Source: UBA2705 sp963977125
GTDB taxonomy: Bacteria; Pseudomonadota; Alphaproteobacteria; Micavibrionales; Micavibrionaceae
Direction: 5' to 3'
DNA: 64,000 nucleotides
Assembly (NCBI GenBank): GCA_963977125.1
Contig: CAXBNJ010000003.1
Location: 248,001-312,000 of the forward strand
The position numbers and the translations under genes are program-made. Each line of letters begins with the position of its first letter. The first letter of the stretch is position 1. Of this stretch, positions 1 to 9,602 are shown piece after piece. The notes under the pieces are model-generated. The model searched no databases. It worked only from the letters and a program-made list of their open reading frames with translations, and had not been told where the DNA came from.

Positions 1-3000
1 GCCTTCACCAAAAACTGCTGCAAATTCTGGGTGGCTTAATACGCGCAGAGTCTCATGGATGATTTCAGCTCTAATCTTCTCTGATAATTGTTTGCCGCTA
101 TCTTCGACAAAACGCTGCGCGGCTTTCGCCCAATACTCAGCGGGAAGAGACGGCAAAATTTCTAATAATTTATGCGTAATATTACCGCGTAAGAAACGGT
201 AACTATTATCCGCATCACGCGGTGAATTAACCGCTGGTTCGTCCTCATCAGGGCGAGAGGGCGATAAAGGTCGCGTTGGCGTTGGTTCTTGCGCAGGCGG
301 CTTAAACATCCATTCGGGGGCGCTCGCGTTAAGCGGCTTTGCGTCTGAAGGCAAGGCTTGCACCGTCGGCGCTTTTAACGGGGCGGTTTGTGGCTCATTA
401 ATGATGCGGCGACCATCAGAGTCTTCAAGCGCGGTTAAATGGGTGAAGCCATCTTCTATTAAGTGATACCAGCTATTGCGATGGCTCTTTGGTGCTTTGC
501 CACTGGCGCAAATATACAGCTCATCTTCGGCGCGGGTCATCGCCACGTAAAGTAGGCGGTTATATTCGGCTTGCTGCTTTTCTTTAATCTGGGTATTGGC
601 CATTTTAAAGCGCTCTGGCTGATCGGCGCTGCGCGGTGAGTAAAGGGGGAATGCGTACCCCGTTTGATTCGGCCAAAGTAAGTTATTATCTTCCCGTACA
701 CCATCGCGCCCTTGCAATGTATCAGGCAAGAAGACAATCGGTGCCTGTAGGCCCTTGGAGCCGTGCACGGTCATAATACGTATCTCGCCTCCAGCTTCTT
801 CCATCTGGCGCTTCACGGTGGCGTCTCGCGTGCTAAACCAGTTAAGGAAGCCTTGCACGCTTGGTAAATTATCTTGTTCGTAGTGAATACTTAAATTGAG
901 AAACTCGCTTAATGCTTCGTCAATGTCGCCGCCTAGGCGGTTAATCAGCGCGCCATAACCTGTATCACCTTGCGGGCAAGCTGTATTCAGCGCCATATTG
1001 AAAAATTCATAGGGGCGTTCTTTATGCGCAATGCGCCTGAGTCGTTTAATCCATTCAGCGGTCTCAACGTATGATTTATGTTGTTTAAGTGTTTGCCAGA
1101 GCGAGCCTTTGCGACCATGACAAAGATCAAAGAGCTGATCTTCACTCATGCCAATAAAGGGCGATTTTAAAATGCAAGCGAGGCTTAAATCATCCTCGGG
1201 CAAAAGGCTGATTTGTGCCAAAGCCAGCAAGTCCATAATCGCAATATTCTTACTCAAGACAATGCGATCAACCCCCGCCACGGCAAGGCCATATTTTTTA
1301 AAAGCACGTAACAGCTCACCAACAATTTTGGAACGGCTTTTGACCAGCACCATAATGTCGCCTTCATGGATTGGGCGGCCTTTTGATGGTAATAATCGCC
1401 CTTCACGCAACCATTCGCGCGTTTTTCGTGCTATTTGGTCGGCTAATTGCGTTTCAGGCAGGTTTTGACGCTTTATTTCGAGCGGTAATTGCCATCCTTG
1501 CGGTTTTTCTTTGGTTTTGTCAGCTTCTGGCTCGATAATCGGCCAAATTTCGGCGTGCCCGGCATGGCCTTCACGATAGCTATGGTGTTTAAGCGCGTCG
1601 ATATTATAAGATGGGCCAAGTGTTTGGCGCAAAGCGGGGCTTTCAAAGGTCGCATCAACAAGGTCAAGAATGGTTTTTGTTGAACGGAAAGATACCGTCA
1701 TATCAACATCAGACCAGAGCTTCTCGGCTTGATCGATTTGCGCGCGGAAGTGATGGCGCATATTTTGGTAGGCATCTGGGTCAGCGCGCTGAAAAGAATA
1801 AATAGATTGTTTTTCATCGCCCACGGTAAAAATCGTCCGATTAATTTCATCGCGCGCGGAAAATCCTGCAAAAAATTCGGTGCAGAGTGTGTCGATGATT
1901 TCCCATTGTTCGGGATTGGTATCTTGCGCTTCATCAATCAATAAATGATCAAGCCCGCCATCCAGTTTAAACAACACCCAACGCGCCGTGTCTTCGCCTT
2001 TAAGCAAGGCATGGGTTTTGAAAATCAGATCTTCATAATCCAGAACACCCAGTAATTCTTTTTCGCGCTTATAATCTTCCAAGACATATTGGCCAAGGAA
2101 GATCAGGTCAGCGGTTAATGCGGCGCTATTGTGATTTTTTAGCTGCTGATCTATCGCGGTGATGGCTTCTAGAAAATCTTCAATATTTTGCTCTACGCTC
2201 GGGTTTTCTTTAACAAAGCCCTTCGTTAGGCTGTAAGGCGTGCCTTTGCTTGCGGTTAAAAAAACTTGCGGCAGATCAGAAAAGGATTCGAGCTGCGCAG
2301 CGGCATCTTTTTCAAGCCAAGCTTGCAGGCTTGCCCCGCGCTCTTGTTCTTTTTTGCCGCCTGTATTTTGCATGATACGGGCATGTTCCCACAAAGCGGG
2401 CATATCTAAGGGGGCTAAAATATCCGCCGCTTCAATGGTTTTTGGGCATTGTAAATCATCACAAAGCGCTGTGAAGAATTCTTCTTTTTCATCAAATTTC
2501 TCAAGGACGCGGCGTAATTGCATGCGCTCTGAGAGCACATTCATAATCACTTCTGTGACTTGGTCCTCGTTTTTTTCAGCGGCGAGGCGTCCCATTAGGG
2601 CGCTGATCTCAGGATTGGTGTTTAAACGCTCAGGCGCTAAGACGCGGCGACGGGCATTAGTCACAAGTTTAAGCGCTTCGGCTTCATCAATAACAGAGAA
2701 GTTTGGCGGGATATTGGCTTCTAAAGGGAAGCGCCCCAATACAGATTGGCAAAAAGCATGAATAGTCATGATTTTCAAACCGCCAGGTGCATCAATCACA
2801 TCAGAAAATAAACGGCGCGCGGTGGTGATTTGACGCTCCGAGGGCGGCTGCGCGAGTAATTTTTCTAATTCGGTATAGAGCTCATCATCAGGCAAAACAG
2901 CCCACTGTGCCAAAATTTTATTAACGCGCGTCGCCATTTCACTCGCCGCGGCTTTGGTGAAGGTGATACATAAAATGCGCGTCGCAAGGCTCGATTGGCG

Positions 3001-3192
3001 GTTGCCGTCAGCATCAGGCAGTAATAAGCGCAAAACACGATCGGTCAGGACTTTCGTTTTACCAGTCCCCGCAGAAGCATTCACCCAAACAGAGGCTTCA
3101 GGGTTTGAGGCTTCTTGCTGTGAGACATTAGGATCGGGCAGATTAGCCAGAGCCGTATGGCCTATAGGGGCAATATTATTCTGCGCTGACAT
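1..3192 (-). CDS. addA: AddA helicase-nuclease subunit (3' end outside window)
   Basis: Helicase subunit of the AddAB complex, which processes double-strand breaks for RecA-dependent repair, as RecBCD does elsewhere. The reading frame starts at the ATG ending at 3192 and stays open to base 1, so the C-terminal nuclease part is missing from the window. Visible UvrD-type motifs are the Walker A box ASAGTGKTKVL near residues 39-49, the DExQ-type box LLIDEAQDTNPEQW near residue 420, TVGDEKQSIYSFQRADP just after it, and LLYVAMTRAEDELYI late in the helicase core. The start overlaps the end of addB by 17 nt, indicating translational coupling. Last visible gene of the minus-strand operon tsaE - murU-like - addB - addA. 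Confidence 0.95.
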   Translation of the reverse strand, partial: MSAQNNIAPIGHTALANLPDPNVSQQEASNPEASVWVNASAGTGKTKVLTDRVLRLLLPDADGNRQSSLATRILCITFTKAAASEMATRVNKILAQWAVLPDDELYTELEKLLAQPPSERQITTARRLFSDVIDAPGGLKIMTIHAFCQSVLGRFPLEANIPPNFSVIDEAEALKLVTNARRRVLAPERLNTNPEISALMGRLAAEKNEDQVTEVIMNVLSERMQLRRVLEKFDEKEEFFTALCDDLQCPKTIEAADILAPLDMPALWEHARIMQNTGGKKEQERGASLQAWLEKDAAAQLESFSDLPQVFLTASKGTPYSLTKGFVKENPSVEQNIEDFLEAITAIDQQLKNHNSAALTADLIFLGQYVLEDYKREKELLGVLDYEDLIFKTHALLKGEDTARWVLFKLDGGLDHLLIDEAQDTNPEQWEIIDTLCTEFFAGFSARDEINRTIFTVGDEKQSIYSFQRADPDAYQNMRHHFRAQIDQAEKLWSDVDMTVSFRSTKTILDLVDATFESPALRQTLGPSYNIDALKHHSYREGHAGHAEIWPIIEPEADKTKEKPQGWQLPLEIKRQNLPETQLADQIARKTREWLREGRLLPSKGRPIHEGDIMVLVKSRSKIVGELLRAFKKYGLAVAGVDRIVLSKNIAIMDLLALAQISLLPEDDLSLACILKSPFIGMSEDQLFDLCHGRKGSLWQTLKQHKSYVETAEWIKRLRRIAHKERPYEFFNMALNTACPQGDTGYGALINRLGGDIDEALSEFLNLSIHYEQDNLPSVQGFLNWFSTRDATVKRQMEEAGGEIRIMTVHGSKGLQAPIVFLPDTLQGRDGVREDNNLLWPNQTGYAFPLYSPRSADQPERFKMANTQIKEKQQAEYNRLLYVAMTRAEDELYICASGKAPKSHRNSWYHLIEDGFTHLTALEDSDGRRIINEPQTAPLKAPTVQALPSDAKPLNASAPEWMFKPPAQEPTPTRPLSPSRPDEDEPAVNSPRDADNSYRFLRGNITHKLLEILPSLPAEYWAKAAQRFVEDSGKQLSEKIRAEIIHETLRVLSHPEFAAVFGEG

Positions 3193-6100
3193 TTTTATCC
3201 CCGATCACTGTGTCTAGAGTTTCATTATCTTGAAGGCCTTCGGGTTTCTGTTCATTCATTTCCCATTCAGCAACGCGCGCGAGATGGGCGTAATCTTGCC
3301 ACGCTTCTGGCGGCGCGGCGCTTAAATCAGGCAAGCTGTAATAAGGCGTATCAGCACTTTCAAAGGCTTTGATAAGGCGGCTGAGGCCGTCGGCCGCTTC
3401 ATCGACAAGCTCTGCAATGTTTTTGCTAAATGATTTAACTTCGGCAGGCGGCTGGCCGCCTGTTATCCGCCAAAATTGCAAATCACCCGTCTGGGATTTA
3501 TCGCCAAAACCTGCATGGTCAAGGATGATCGCTTCAAGCGGCATTTGCGGCTCATAGCCTGCGCGAATATCTTTTTGTTCAGGCAAGCTTCCGGTTTTGT
3601 AATCAATAATAACTTGCGAGCCATCGGGTCGCGCATCGATGCGATCAGCCGTGCCGCTTAAAGAAAACCCTTCCCATTCAATGTGACCTGTTTCTTCCAT
3701 TTTCCATGGCATTGCGCCTGATTTGCGCCATGAGTTTTCATGGTCAATAAACCAATCAAGGCCACGTTCTAATCTAGGCCACCAAAAGCTCGGAATATTT
3801 TTGGCCTCAGGCCATTCTTCTTTTAAATCCTGTGCGATTGTTAAAATTAAATCTTTCGCATCGGGCGGCATAAGTACAGGGTGGGCTTTAACGAAGCGCT
3901 CAAGCACTTTGTGTAAAAAATTGCCTTGGTCGAGGTTTGATGCGTCTTTTTCAATAGGGTCTAATTTGCTTAATCTCAGTATTTTACGCGCATAAATGCT
4001 ATACGGGTCACGCATCCATTTGCCGATACTGGTGACAGCAAGACCATTAGGGCGCACGGCAACAGGGGGGCGTGGTTCTGGGCGCGTATAAGGGGCGGTG
4101 CTTTTTTGCAGTTGCGTGCCTTTTTCACCTTTTTCACAAAGGGCTTCATGCCATGCGTTAATTTCAGGGAAGTTCAAATCATCCATCACATGACCTGTCG
4201 CTTGCAGCACAGCATTTAACCGTAAAAGCCAACGCGAGCTCACGGTCGGCGCGCCATCTTTGCGCTCAGCACGGCTGAAATAGAGTTTCGGGGCAGCGAA
4301 GCATTGCACAAAGTCATGCGCCGCTTGTCCGATGGATTGTTCCAAAGCAGGCAAGCCAAATTCAGCGCGCATTGGCCGCGACATCCATGGATCATGCCCG
4401 GGATCAGCAGGCCATGTGCCTTCATTGAGGCCAGCGAGGATCATGACATCAGCCCCGATCATCCGCGCTTCTAACTGCCCTAATATTTGCAAGCGAGGAT
4501 GCGTACCATAAAGCGGCCGCACAGAAATAGAGCGCATCAACTGCACCAAAATCGCCATATACGACTCGCCGCTGACTTTGGGAAGGTTATAAACTTGGCG
4601 TTTTAACTCGGCTAAAAAGGCGGCGATTTCTTCACCATCTTCACCGCTCCATAGACGCGCCGCGCCCGATTTTTCAGGCTGAGCGGCAAGCGCTTCGGCG
4701 ATTTCAATATGGGCGTCTAACCACACAGAAAAATCATGTTTTCCTGTTTCAACGAGTTCGTAAAAAGGCACAGTGAGGCTTTGTAAATGGTCAAGAAACG
4801 CAGAGCATTCTTGCGCGCGGCTTGGCGTGATGCGCTCGTCTTTGAGGCGTGCATGTATACGCTCTCGCAAGCCATCAAATCCTGTTAATGGCGCAGCGCC
4901 ACGCAAGACATATTGGTCAAAGGCGCTGGCTATTGGCGCAATATCTTTATCATCCATTCCGCAAGCGGCAAGCTGATGATGCATGAAGTTCAAAAAGGGT
5001 AATGGGCGGCATTGCTCGATTAAAAAAGCGGCGCTGGTTTGTAGCCAGCCCCCAATGCGCGTGTAATGCATTGGCGTGCCCGCACTATCATCAAGCTGAA
5101 TATCCCAGCGGCGCATCGCAGCGCCAATACGGCGGGCAAGGCTACGGTCAGGCGTGACGACGATCGCGGTTTTGCTCGGGTCTTCAAGCGTTTCGCGCAG
5201 TAACAGGCTGATTTTCTCAGCTTCTTCTTGCTCGGTCTTGGCCGTGATCATTTTTATATCATGCAGCGCATTTTCCGCGCGTTTTTGTACGTCTTGATCC
5301 ATGCGCGCCCATAAATGGCAGCTTTGCGCAGGGCGCATCATTTCACTGGCGAGTAATAGGCGGTCTTGTATGTAATCCGCAGGGCGCGGCTGTCCTTCGC
5401 AATGTGGCCATAAATGGACATCTTCACGCTCGGCGCCCATAAAGCCAAGCAAGCGATGAAAGCCTGATTGGGGGTGCGAGTTATCAAGATTATCCCAGCT
5501 TAAGATATCAATATATGGGTCTAAGCCAGGCAAAATAACTTGCCCATATTCCATGCAAGACACCATTTTAAGCAAAGATGCGGTGCTTGGCATTGACCCT
5601 GTTATGCCCGCTGCAATAATTGGGTGGCTTGGTGGTGCGGCGCGCCATAAATCAAGCAGCAAAGCAATAAGCTGATTGCGTCTGTCGGCAGGATCAACGC
5701 AGCCTTCTTCTTCGAGTATAGCCGGCCAATGCAGGCGGATGATTTCAAGAAAGTTCAGCGTGATTTGCCAGTGAGTCGCAAACTCATCGGAGACGAGATG
5801 CGTTAATTGTTCAAATGATAAATTCTCGTTATGGACATTATCAATTAAGCGCGCCAAAGAATCAGCAAGCGCAATGGCTTGTTCTGGGCGTGTATGTTGA
5901 TCGGGGATTTTCTGGATTAATTGCGCGAGCAATAAACGGCGGCGCAAGGGCGATATAGCGGGCTTAATCGCCGTGATCTCATCTGTTTTGCCCAAAGTCA
6001 ACGCCGTGAGTTTTAATTCGTCTTCATCTAAATCACCAATCGGCACAAGCTGCGGCAAAATAAACGGCTGACCATCTGTGACTCGTAAAAAAGCATTACG

Positions 6101-6277
6101 AAGGTTACGGCAGGCACGGCGGGTTGGGAGTAATATGCGTAAATGGCGCAGCTCAATAGCTTTGTCAGCATAGTCTTCTAATATGCCGCGCGCCAAAGTA
6201 TCCAAAAACGGATAATAAGCAGGGATGGTATAAATGGTCTGGCTATGTACGTCGTTTATATCTTGATTATGCGCCAT
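3176..6277 (-). CDS. addB: AddB helicase-nuclease subunit
   Basis: Partner of AddA in double-strand break repair. The protein is about 1,033 residues. Its C-terminal third carries a RecB-type PD-(D/E)XK nuclease signature (GTADRIDARPDGSQVIIDYK, with IDYKTG). I see no convincing Walker A motif at the N-terminus, which fits my recollection that alphaproteobacterial AddB is a nuclease with a degenerate helicase fold. A longer frame opens at 6304, but the ATG at 6277 is preferred because GGGAGG lies 6 nt upstream of it. That start overlaps the murU-like stop by 11 nt. The 3' end overlaps addA by 17 nt. Confidence 0.92.
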   Translation of the reverse strand: MAHNQDINDVHSQTIYTIPAYYPFLDTLARGILEDYADKAIELRHLRILLPTRRACRNLRNAFLRVTDGQPFILPQLVPIGDLDEDELKLTALTLGKTDEITAIKPAISPLRRRLLLAQLIQKIPDQHTRPEQAIALADSLARLIDNVHNENLSFEQLTHLVSDEFATHWQITLNFLEIIRLHWPAILEEEGCVDPADRRNQLIALLLDLWRAAPPSHPIIAAGITGSMPSTASLLKMVSCMEYGQVILPGLDPYIDILSWDNLDNSHPQSGFHRLLGFMGAEREDVHLWPHCEGQPRPADYIQDRLLLASEMMRPAQSCHLWARMDQDVQKRAENALHDIKMITAKTEQEEAEKISLLLRETLEDPSKTAIVVTPDRSLARRIGAAMRRWDIQLDDSAGTPMHYTRIGGWLQTSAAFLIEQCRPLPFLNFMHHQLAACGMDDKDIAPIASAFDQYVLRGAAPLTGFDGLRERIHARLKDERITPSRAQECSAFLDHLQSLTVPFYELVETGKHDFSVWLDAHIEIAEALAAQPEKSGAARLWSGEDGEEIAAFLAELKRQVYNLPKVSGESYMAILVQLMRSISVRPLYGTHPRLQILGQLEARMIGADVMILAGLNEGTWPADPGHDPWMSRPMRAEFGLPALEQSIGQAAHDFVQCFAAPKLYFSRAERKDGAPTVSSRWLLRLNAVLQATGHVMDDLNFPEINAWHEALCEKGEKGTQLQKSTAPYTRPEPRPPVAVRPNGLAVTSIGKWMRDPYSIYARKILRLSKLDPIEKDASNLDQGNFLHKVLERFVKAHPVLMPPDAKDLILTIAQDLKEEWPEAKNIPSFWWPRLERGLDWFIDHENSWRKSGAMPWKMEETGHIEWEGFSLSGTADRIDARPDGSQVIIDYKTGSLPEQKDIRAGYEPQMPLEAIILDHAGFGDKSQTGDLQFWRITGGQPPAEVKSFSKNIAELVDEAADGLSRLIKAFESADTPYYSLPDLSAAPPEAWQDYAHLARVAEWEMNEQKPEGLQDNETLDTVIGDKNVSAE

Positions 6278-6989
6278 TAATGGCCTCCCGATAGAGGGCA
6301 TCAACGCGGGCGAGGTCGTCAGCGGTGCTTATATGATGCCACTGCCCATCATAGGCGCCGGCATAAAGGCGGCCGTTTGCCTCGGCCTTATCCATAAGTT
6401 CAAGAAAAGAAAAAGCCCCCTCTGGGCAGCCCTCAAAAATACGCGGGTGACATATGCGAAGCCCCGTAAACATATGGCTGCCTGTTTTGTCTAGGCGGCG
6501 TTTGGCGCGGCCATTATCACTGATGGTATAATCACCATTAATTTCTTTGGCTTCAAAATTATTGCAGTCAATACACAGCAATAAAACATCCATTTTCTCT
6601 GCATCCCAAAGCGATGCAAGTTGGGTCAATGCACCATTGTGACTCGGCTTTGCGTCCTGCCATAAGGCGTCGCCATTAATGATATAAAAGGGCTCATCGT
6701 TGAAATGATGAAGCGCCTTTTTAATGCCGCCGCCCGTTTCAAGGCGCGTATCTTCTGGCGATATAATAATATTGGGCTGGGTGCGTGCGCTTAAATGCGC
6801 CTCAATAACTTCGGCTTTATAGCAAGTGTTAACGACAATGTCTTGGACGCCGACTTGCTGCAGGGCTTCGATTGTATAATCAATAATCGGCAGGCCTGCG
6901 ATTTTCACCATTGGCTTGGGCATTGTATCTGTATGCGGACGCAGACGCGTCCCTTCACCAGCGGCAAGTATAAATCCACGTTTAATCAT
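6267..6989 (-). CDS. murU: MurU-like sugar-1-phosphate nucleotidyltransferase
   Basis: 240-residue NTP-transferase of the Rossmann-like GT-A type. The N-terminus has the nucleotide-binding signature AAGEGTRLRPHTDTMPKPM (residues 8-26), followed by the typical GLPIIDYTIEAL and the metal-binding NGDALW. The closest match by length, motifs and gene position is MurU, which joins UMP to N-acetylmuramic acid 1-phosphate in the anomeric cell-wall recycling route. In related bacteria the gene usually sits directly after the kinase gene amgK; here the upstream neighbour is tsaE, 32 nt away, and amgK is absent from the window. A glucose- or mannose-1-phosphate nucleotidyltransferase of the same fold cannot be excluded. 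Confidence 0.75.
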   Translation of the reverse strand: MIKRGFILAAGEGTRLRPHTDTMPKPMVKIAGLPIIDYTIEALQQVGVQDIVVNTCYKAEVIEAHLSARTQPNIIISPEDTRLETGGGIKKALHHFNDEPFYIINGDALWQDAKPSHNGALTQLASLWDAEKMDVLLLCIDCNNFEAKEINGDYTISDNGRAKRRLDKTGSHMFTGLRICHPRIFEGCPEGAFSFLELMDKAEANGRLYAGAYDGQWHHISTADDLARVDALYREAINGA

Positions 6990-7021
6990 AGTTAAATTGA
7001 TAAAGCACGGGGGCTAAGCGG

Positions 7022-7480
7022 TCAATCGGATATAGTGAATATCCGCGTGTTTTCCGCATCGGATTCCGTATCAGATTTCGAGCCCTGTATGAGCTTCGGC
7101 GCGGAGATTGTAATGGTTTGTGCGTTTTTTGGCGTATAGGGGCCAAGGCGGTCAGGCCATTCCACTAATGTTATATGCTGTGCGGCGGCATCCTCCCAAT
7201 CGAGCTCCCAAATTTCTTCCGGGTCATTTAGGCGATAGAGGTCAAAATGCCAAACTTCGCCTTTAGCTGTGTCATAGCTTTGCAGCAATGTGAATGTCGG
7301 GCTGGGCACTTCCATCTGGTCATCCCCCGCTAAATGGCGAATGAAAGCGCGTGCAAAGCTGCTTTTGCCCATGCCAAGCGTGCCTTCAAGCAGAATAACG
7401 CGCGGGCCGTCAGTGGCATCAGCCAAAGTGCGCGCTAAATCTTCTGTTTGCTTTAGGCTATGGACAATTATCTCTTTCAT
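7022..7480 (-). CDS. tsaE: tRNA t6A biosynthesis ATPase TsaE
   Basis: 152-residue P-loop ATPase that works with TsaB, TsaC and TsaD to make N6-threonylcarbamoyladenosine at position 37 of ANN-decoding tRNAs. Seen: Walker A EGTLGMGKSSFAR (residues 32-44), the family signature PSPTFTLLQSY, HFDLYRL, and the C-terminal EWPDRLG. Length matches the family. It is the first gene of the minus-strand operon with the murU-like gene and addBA, a common alphaproteobacterial arrangement. It is divergent from reductase A across only 48 bp, so the two promoters must lie very close together. Confidence 0.93.
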   Translation of the reverse strand: MKEIIVHSLKQTEDLARTLADATDGPRVILLEGTLGMGKSSFARAFIRHLAGDDQMEVPSPTFTLLQSYDTAKGEVWHFDLYRLNDPEEIWELDWEDAAAQHITLVEWPDRLGPYTPKNAQTITISAPKLIQGSKSDTESDAENTRIFTISD

Positions 7481-7528
7481 ACTCTATATTCTCTATAGTT
7501 TAATTGGGTTGTTAGGACGTAAAATACC

Positions 7529-8557
7529 ATGACCACAGAAAAAGTCATTAAAGATGTTGCAATTATTGGCGCGGGCCCTGTTGGCCTATTCGCCATCTTT
7601 GAGTGTGGAATGCTCGGGTTTTCGGCGCATGTTATTGATTCCCTTCCTGAAATTGGCGGGCAATGCACGGCGCTTTACCCCGAAAAGCCGATTTATGATA
7701 TACCGGGCTTTCCTTCTGTACAGGCGGAAGACTTGATCCATAACTTAGAAGCGCAGGCCGCGCCCTTTGACCCATGCTATCATTTAGGCCAGCAAGTGCA
7801 AAATGTAACGCGCGATAGTGAGGGCATCTGGTCGATTGAAACATCAAAAGATATATGCCTTTATGCCCGCAGCATTATCATCGCAGCGGGGGCAGGCGCG
7901 TTTGGCCCAAATAGGCCGCCGCTTACGGGCATAGAAGACTATGAAGAGCATTCCGTGTTTTATGCTGTGCGTGATAAAGAAAAATTCCGTGATAAACATG
8001 TAGTTATTGCGGGCGGTGGGGATAGTGCGATTGACTGGACTTTGTCTTTGCAGGGCATCGCAGCGCAGGTCACTTTGGTGCATCGCCGCGATAAATTCCG
8101 CGCCGCGCCTGAAATGGTCGCAAAGGTCAAAGAATTAGCCAGCCAAGGCGAAATTACACTCGCCACGCCTTATCAGCTTAAAGGTCTAAACGGTGATCAT
8201 GGGCGATTGGACGGCGTAATTATTGCGGACCTTGATAATAATAGCCAAGAAATTAAAGCTGATTTCTTGCTGCCTTTTTATGGTCTCGCCGCTGATCTTG
8301 GCCCTTTAGCCGGTTGGGGGATTAACATTGAACACCATCACATAGCGGTTAACCCACGGAATTGTACGACCAATATTGATGGCATTTATGCGATTGGTGA
8401 TGTCGCCACTTACCCCGATAAACTCAAATTGATTTTAACGGGCTTCGCAGAAGCCGCGCAGGCAGCGCATGGCGTTTACAAACAGTTAAAACCAGATGTG
8501 CCACTGCATGTTGAGTATTCAACAAGCAAGGGGATCCCGGGCAGTAAAGCGGCTTAA
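7529..8557 (+). CDS. Ferredoxin/flavodoxin-NADP+ reductase, thioredoxin-reductase-like (copy A)
   Basis: 342-residue FAD/NAD(P) oxidoreductase. The FAD-binding GAGPVGLFAIFECG is at residues 14-27, followed by GGQCTALYPEKPIYDIPGFP. The NADP-binding GGGDSAIDW is near residue 165 and the FAD-ribityl motif YAIGDVATYPDKLKLILTG near residue 288. The redox-active CxxC of thioredoxin reductases is absent, which points to the type 2 FNR family that passes electrons between NADPH and ferredoxin or flavodoxin. A clear paralogue with the same motifs lies at 47260-48291. The ribosome-binding site is weak (AGGA 11 nt before ATG). The stop overlaps the convergent small gene by 4 nt. Confidence 0.9.
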   Translation: MTTEKVIKDVAIIGAGPVGLFAIFECGMLGFSAHVIDSLPEIGGQCTALYPEKPIYDIPGFPSVQAEDLIHNLEAQAAPFDPCYHLGQQVQNVTRDSEGIWSIETSKDICLYARSIIIAAGAGAFGPNRPPLTGIEDYEEHSVFYAVRDKEKFRDKHVVIAGGGDSAIDWTLSLQGIAAQVTLVHRRDKFRAAPEMVAKVKELASQGEITLATPYQLKGLNGDHGRLDGVIIADLDNNSQEIKADFLLPFYGLAADLGPLAGWGINIEHHHIAVNPRNCTTNIDGIYAIGDVATYPDKLKLILTGFAEAAQAAHGVYKQLKPDVPLHVEYSTSKGIPGSKAA

Positions 8558-8910
8558 AGCGTCAGACGATAGGTGGCGCATGGCATGGCGGTTTTTGTAC
8601 CGTCAGGCAGGGTTGTTGTGCCAGAGTTTTCTATGCTTGTGATTTCATATGGCTGACCATCACTGAACATTTGAACCGCTTTTTCTAAATCTTGCTGAGT
8701 AATAGGATCTAAACGCGCATAAGCTTCTGCGGCATGGTTTTCTAAGAAATCGGCTTGTTCAATTGTCTGTGGAATCAGAAGATTCGAAGCGCAGGCGATT
8801 TTTTCATTGTTATTGTCGTGGCCATTATTGCTTAAGCTGTGAATCACAGCGGACGATGCGGCGGCAGCGCCGACAAAGGCTACGGCTAAATATGTGTTAC
8901 GTGTATTCAT
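8554..8910 (-). CDS. Small membrane-anchored or exported protein, unknown function
   Basis: 118-residue protein that I do not recognise. Residues 6-22 (TYLAVAFVGAAAASSAV) form one hydrophobic stretch that can act as a signal anchor or an uncleaved signal peptide. The remainder is hydrophilic, with two cysteines that could form a disulfide outside the cytoplasm. A frame opens at 8943, but the ATG at 8910 is preferred because GGGAG lies 9 nt upstream and the hydrophobic segment then sits at the N-terminus as expected. The gene is convergent with reductase A and divergent from the sugar transferase. No enzyme motif is visible. Confidence 0.65.
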   Translation of the reverse strand: MNTRNTYLAVAFVGAAAASSAVIHSLSNNGHDNNNEKIACASNLLIPQTIEQADFLENHAAEAYARLDPITQQDLEKAVQMFSDGQPYEITSIENSGTTTLPDGTKTAMPCATYRLTL

Positions 8911-9014
8911 CTTAAGCTCTCCCGTTAAGTCAACTTCAAGCATGTTAGCGGCGCACTATGTTTATGTCAATAAATATTTGACGTAACCGCACGGGTAGGT
9001 TAAGACTATAAGCT

Positions 9015-9587
9015 ATGAATTTAAAAAGAGCATTTGATATTGTTGTAGGGTCAGCCTTGGTTGCTGTGTCGCTCCCATTATTGGCAGGGGCTTGCTGTGC
9101 CTCAGCTATATCCTTGCGCGGCTCACCACTTTATAAGCAAAAACGTGTAGGCCTAAATGGACAGGTTTTTACACTCTATAAAATCAAATCAATGCGGGAT
9201 GGCTTTGACGGAGCAGGCAATGCGCTGCCAGATAGCGAGCGCATAACTAAAATTGGTAAGATTCTTCGCGCGAGTAAGCTTGATGAGCTGCCGCAATGTT
9301 TTAATGTAGTCGCCGGATCAATGAGCATCGTTGGACCGCGCCCGCTACAGGAGTGCTGGACGATTGCACACGACCCTAAAAGACAGTCCGTTAAACCTGG
9401 CCTAACAGGCCCGACCCAAGTTACGGGGCGAACAGCGACTCGCGACGAAGATATTCTTGCAAAAGACCATGAATATGTTGATAGCCATGATTTTCTTACT
9501 GATATGGCATATATAGTAAAAACACCAATAAGCATTGTTAAAAATGCACAGCTTCCCTCTATTGGTAATCAGATGACGCGCCGATAA
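9015..9587 (+). CDS. Bacterial sugar transferase (phosphoglycosyl transferase)
   Basis: 190-residue member of the small monotopic phosphoglycosyl transferase family (WcaJ/ExoY/PglC-like), which transfers a sugar phosphate from a nucleotide sugar to undecaprenyl phosphate to start a polysaccharide or glycan. Seen: one N-terminal membrane segment (residues 8-31), the basic motif YKQKRVGLNGQVFTLYKIKS, the catalytic Asp-Glu in KLDELPQ followed by FNVVAGSMSIVGPRP, and VKPGLTGPTQVTGR. It lacks the multi-spanning N-terminal domain of the long WcaJ type. No other glycan-synthesis gene is adjacent, so the glycan is unknown. A possible promoter is TTGACG at 8978 with TAAGAC 17 nt later, which would give a very short leader. 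Confidence 0.9.
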   Translation: MNLKRAFDIVVGSALVAVSLPLLAGACCASAISLRGSPLYKQKRVGLNGQVFTLYKIKSMRDGFDGAGNALPDSERITKIGKILRASKLDELPQCFNVVAGSMSIVGPRPLQECWTIAHDPKRQSVKPGLTGPTQVTGRTATRDEDILAKDHEYVDSHDFLTDMAYIVKTPISIVKNAQLPSIGNQMTRR

Positions 9588-9602
9588 TCCGCTATTAATC
9601 TG

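Noticed and set aside
2240..2761. 173-residue plus-strand frame inside addA
   Set aside because: Antisense to a clear helicase sequence and rich in Ser, Arg and Ala as codon shadows are.
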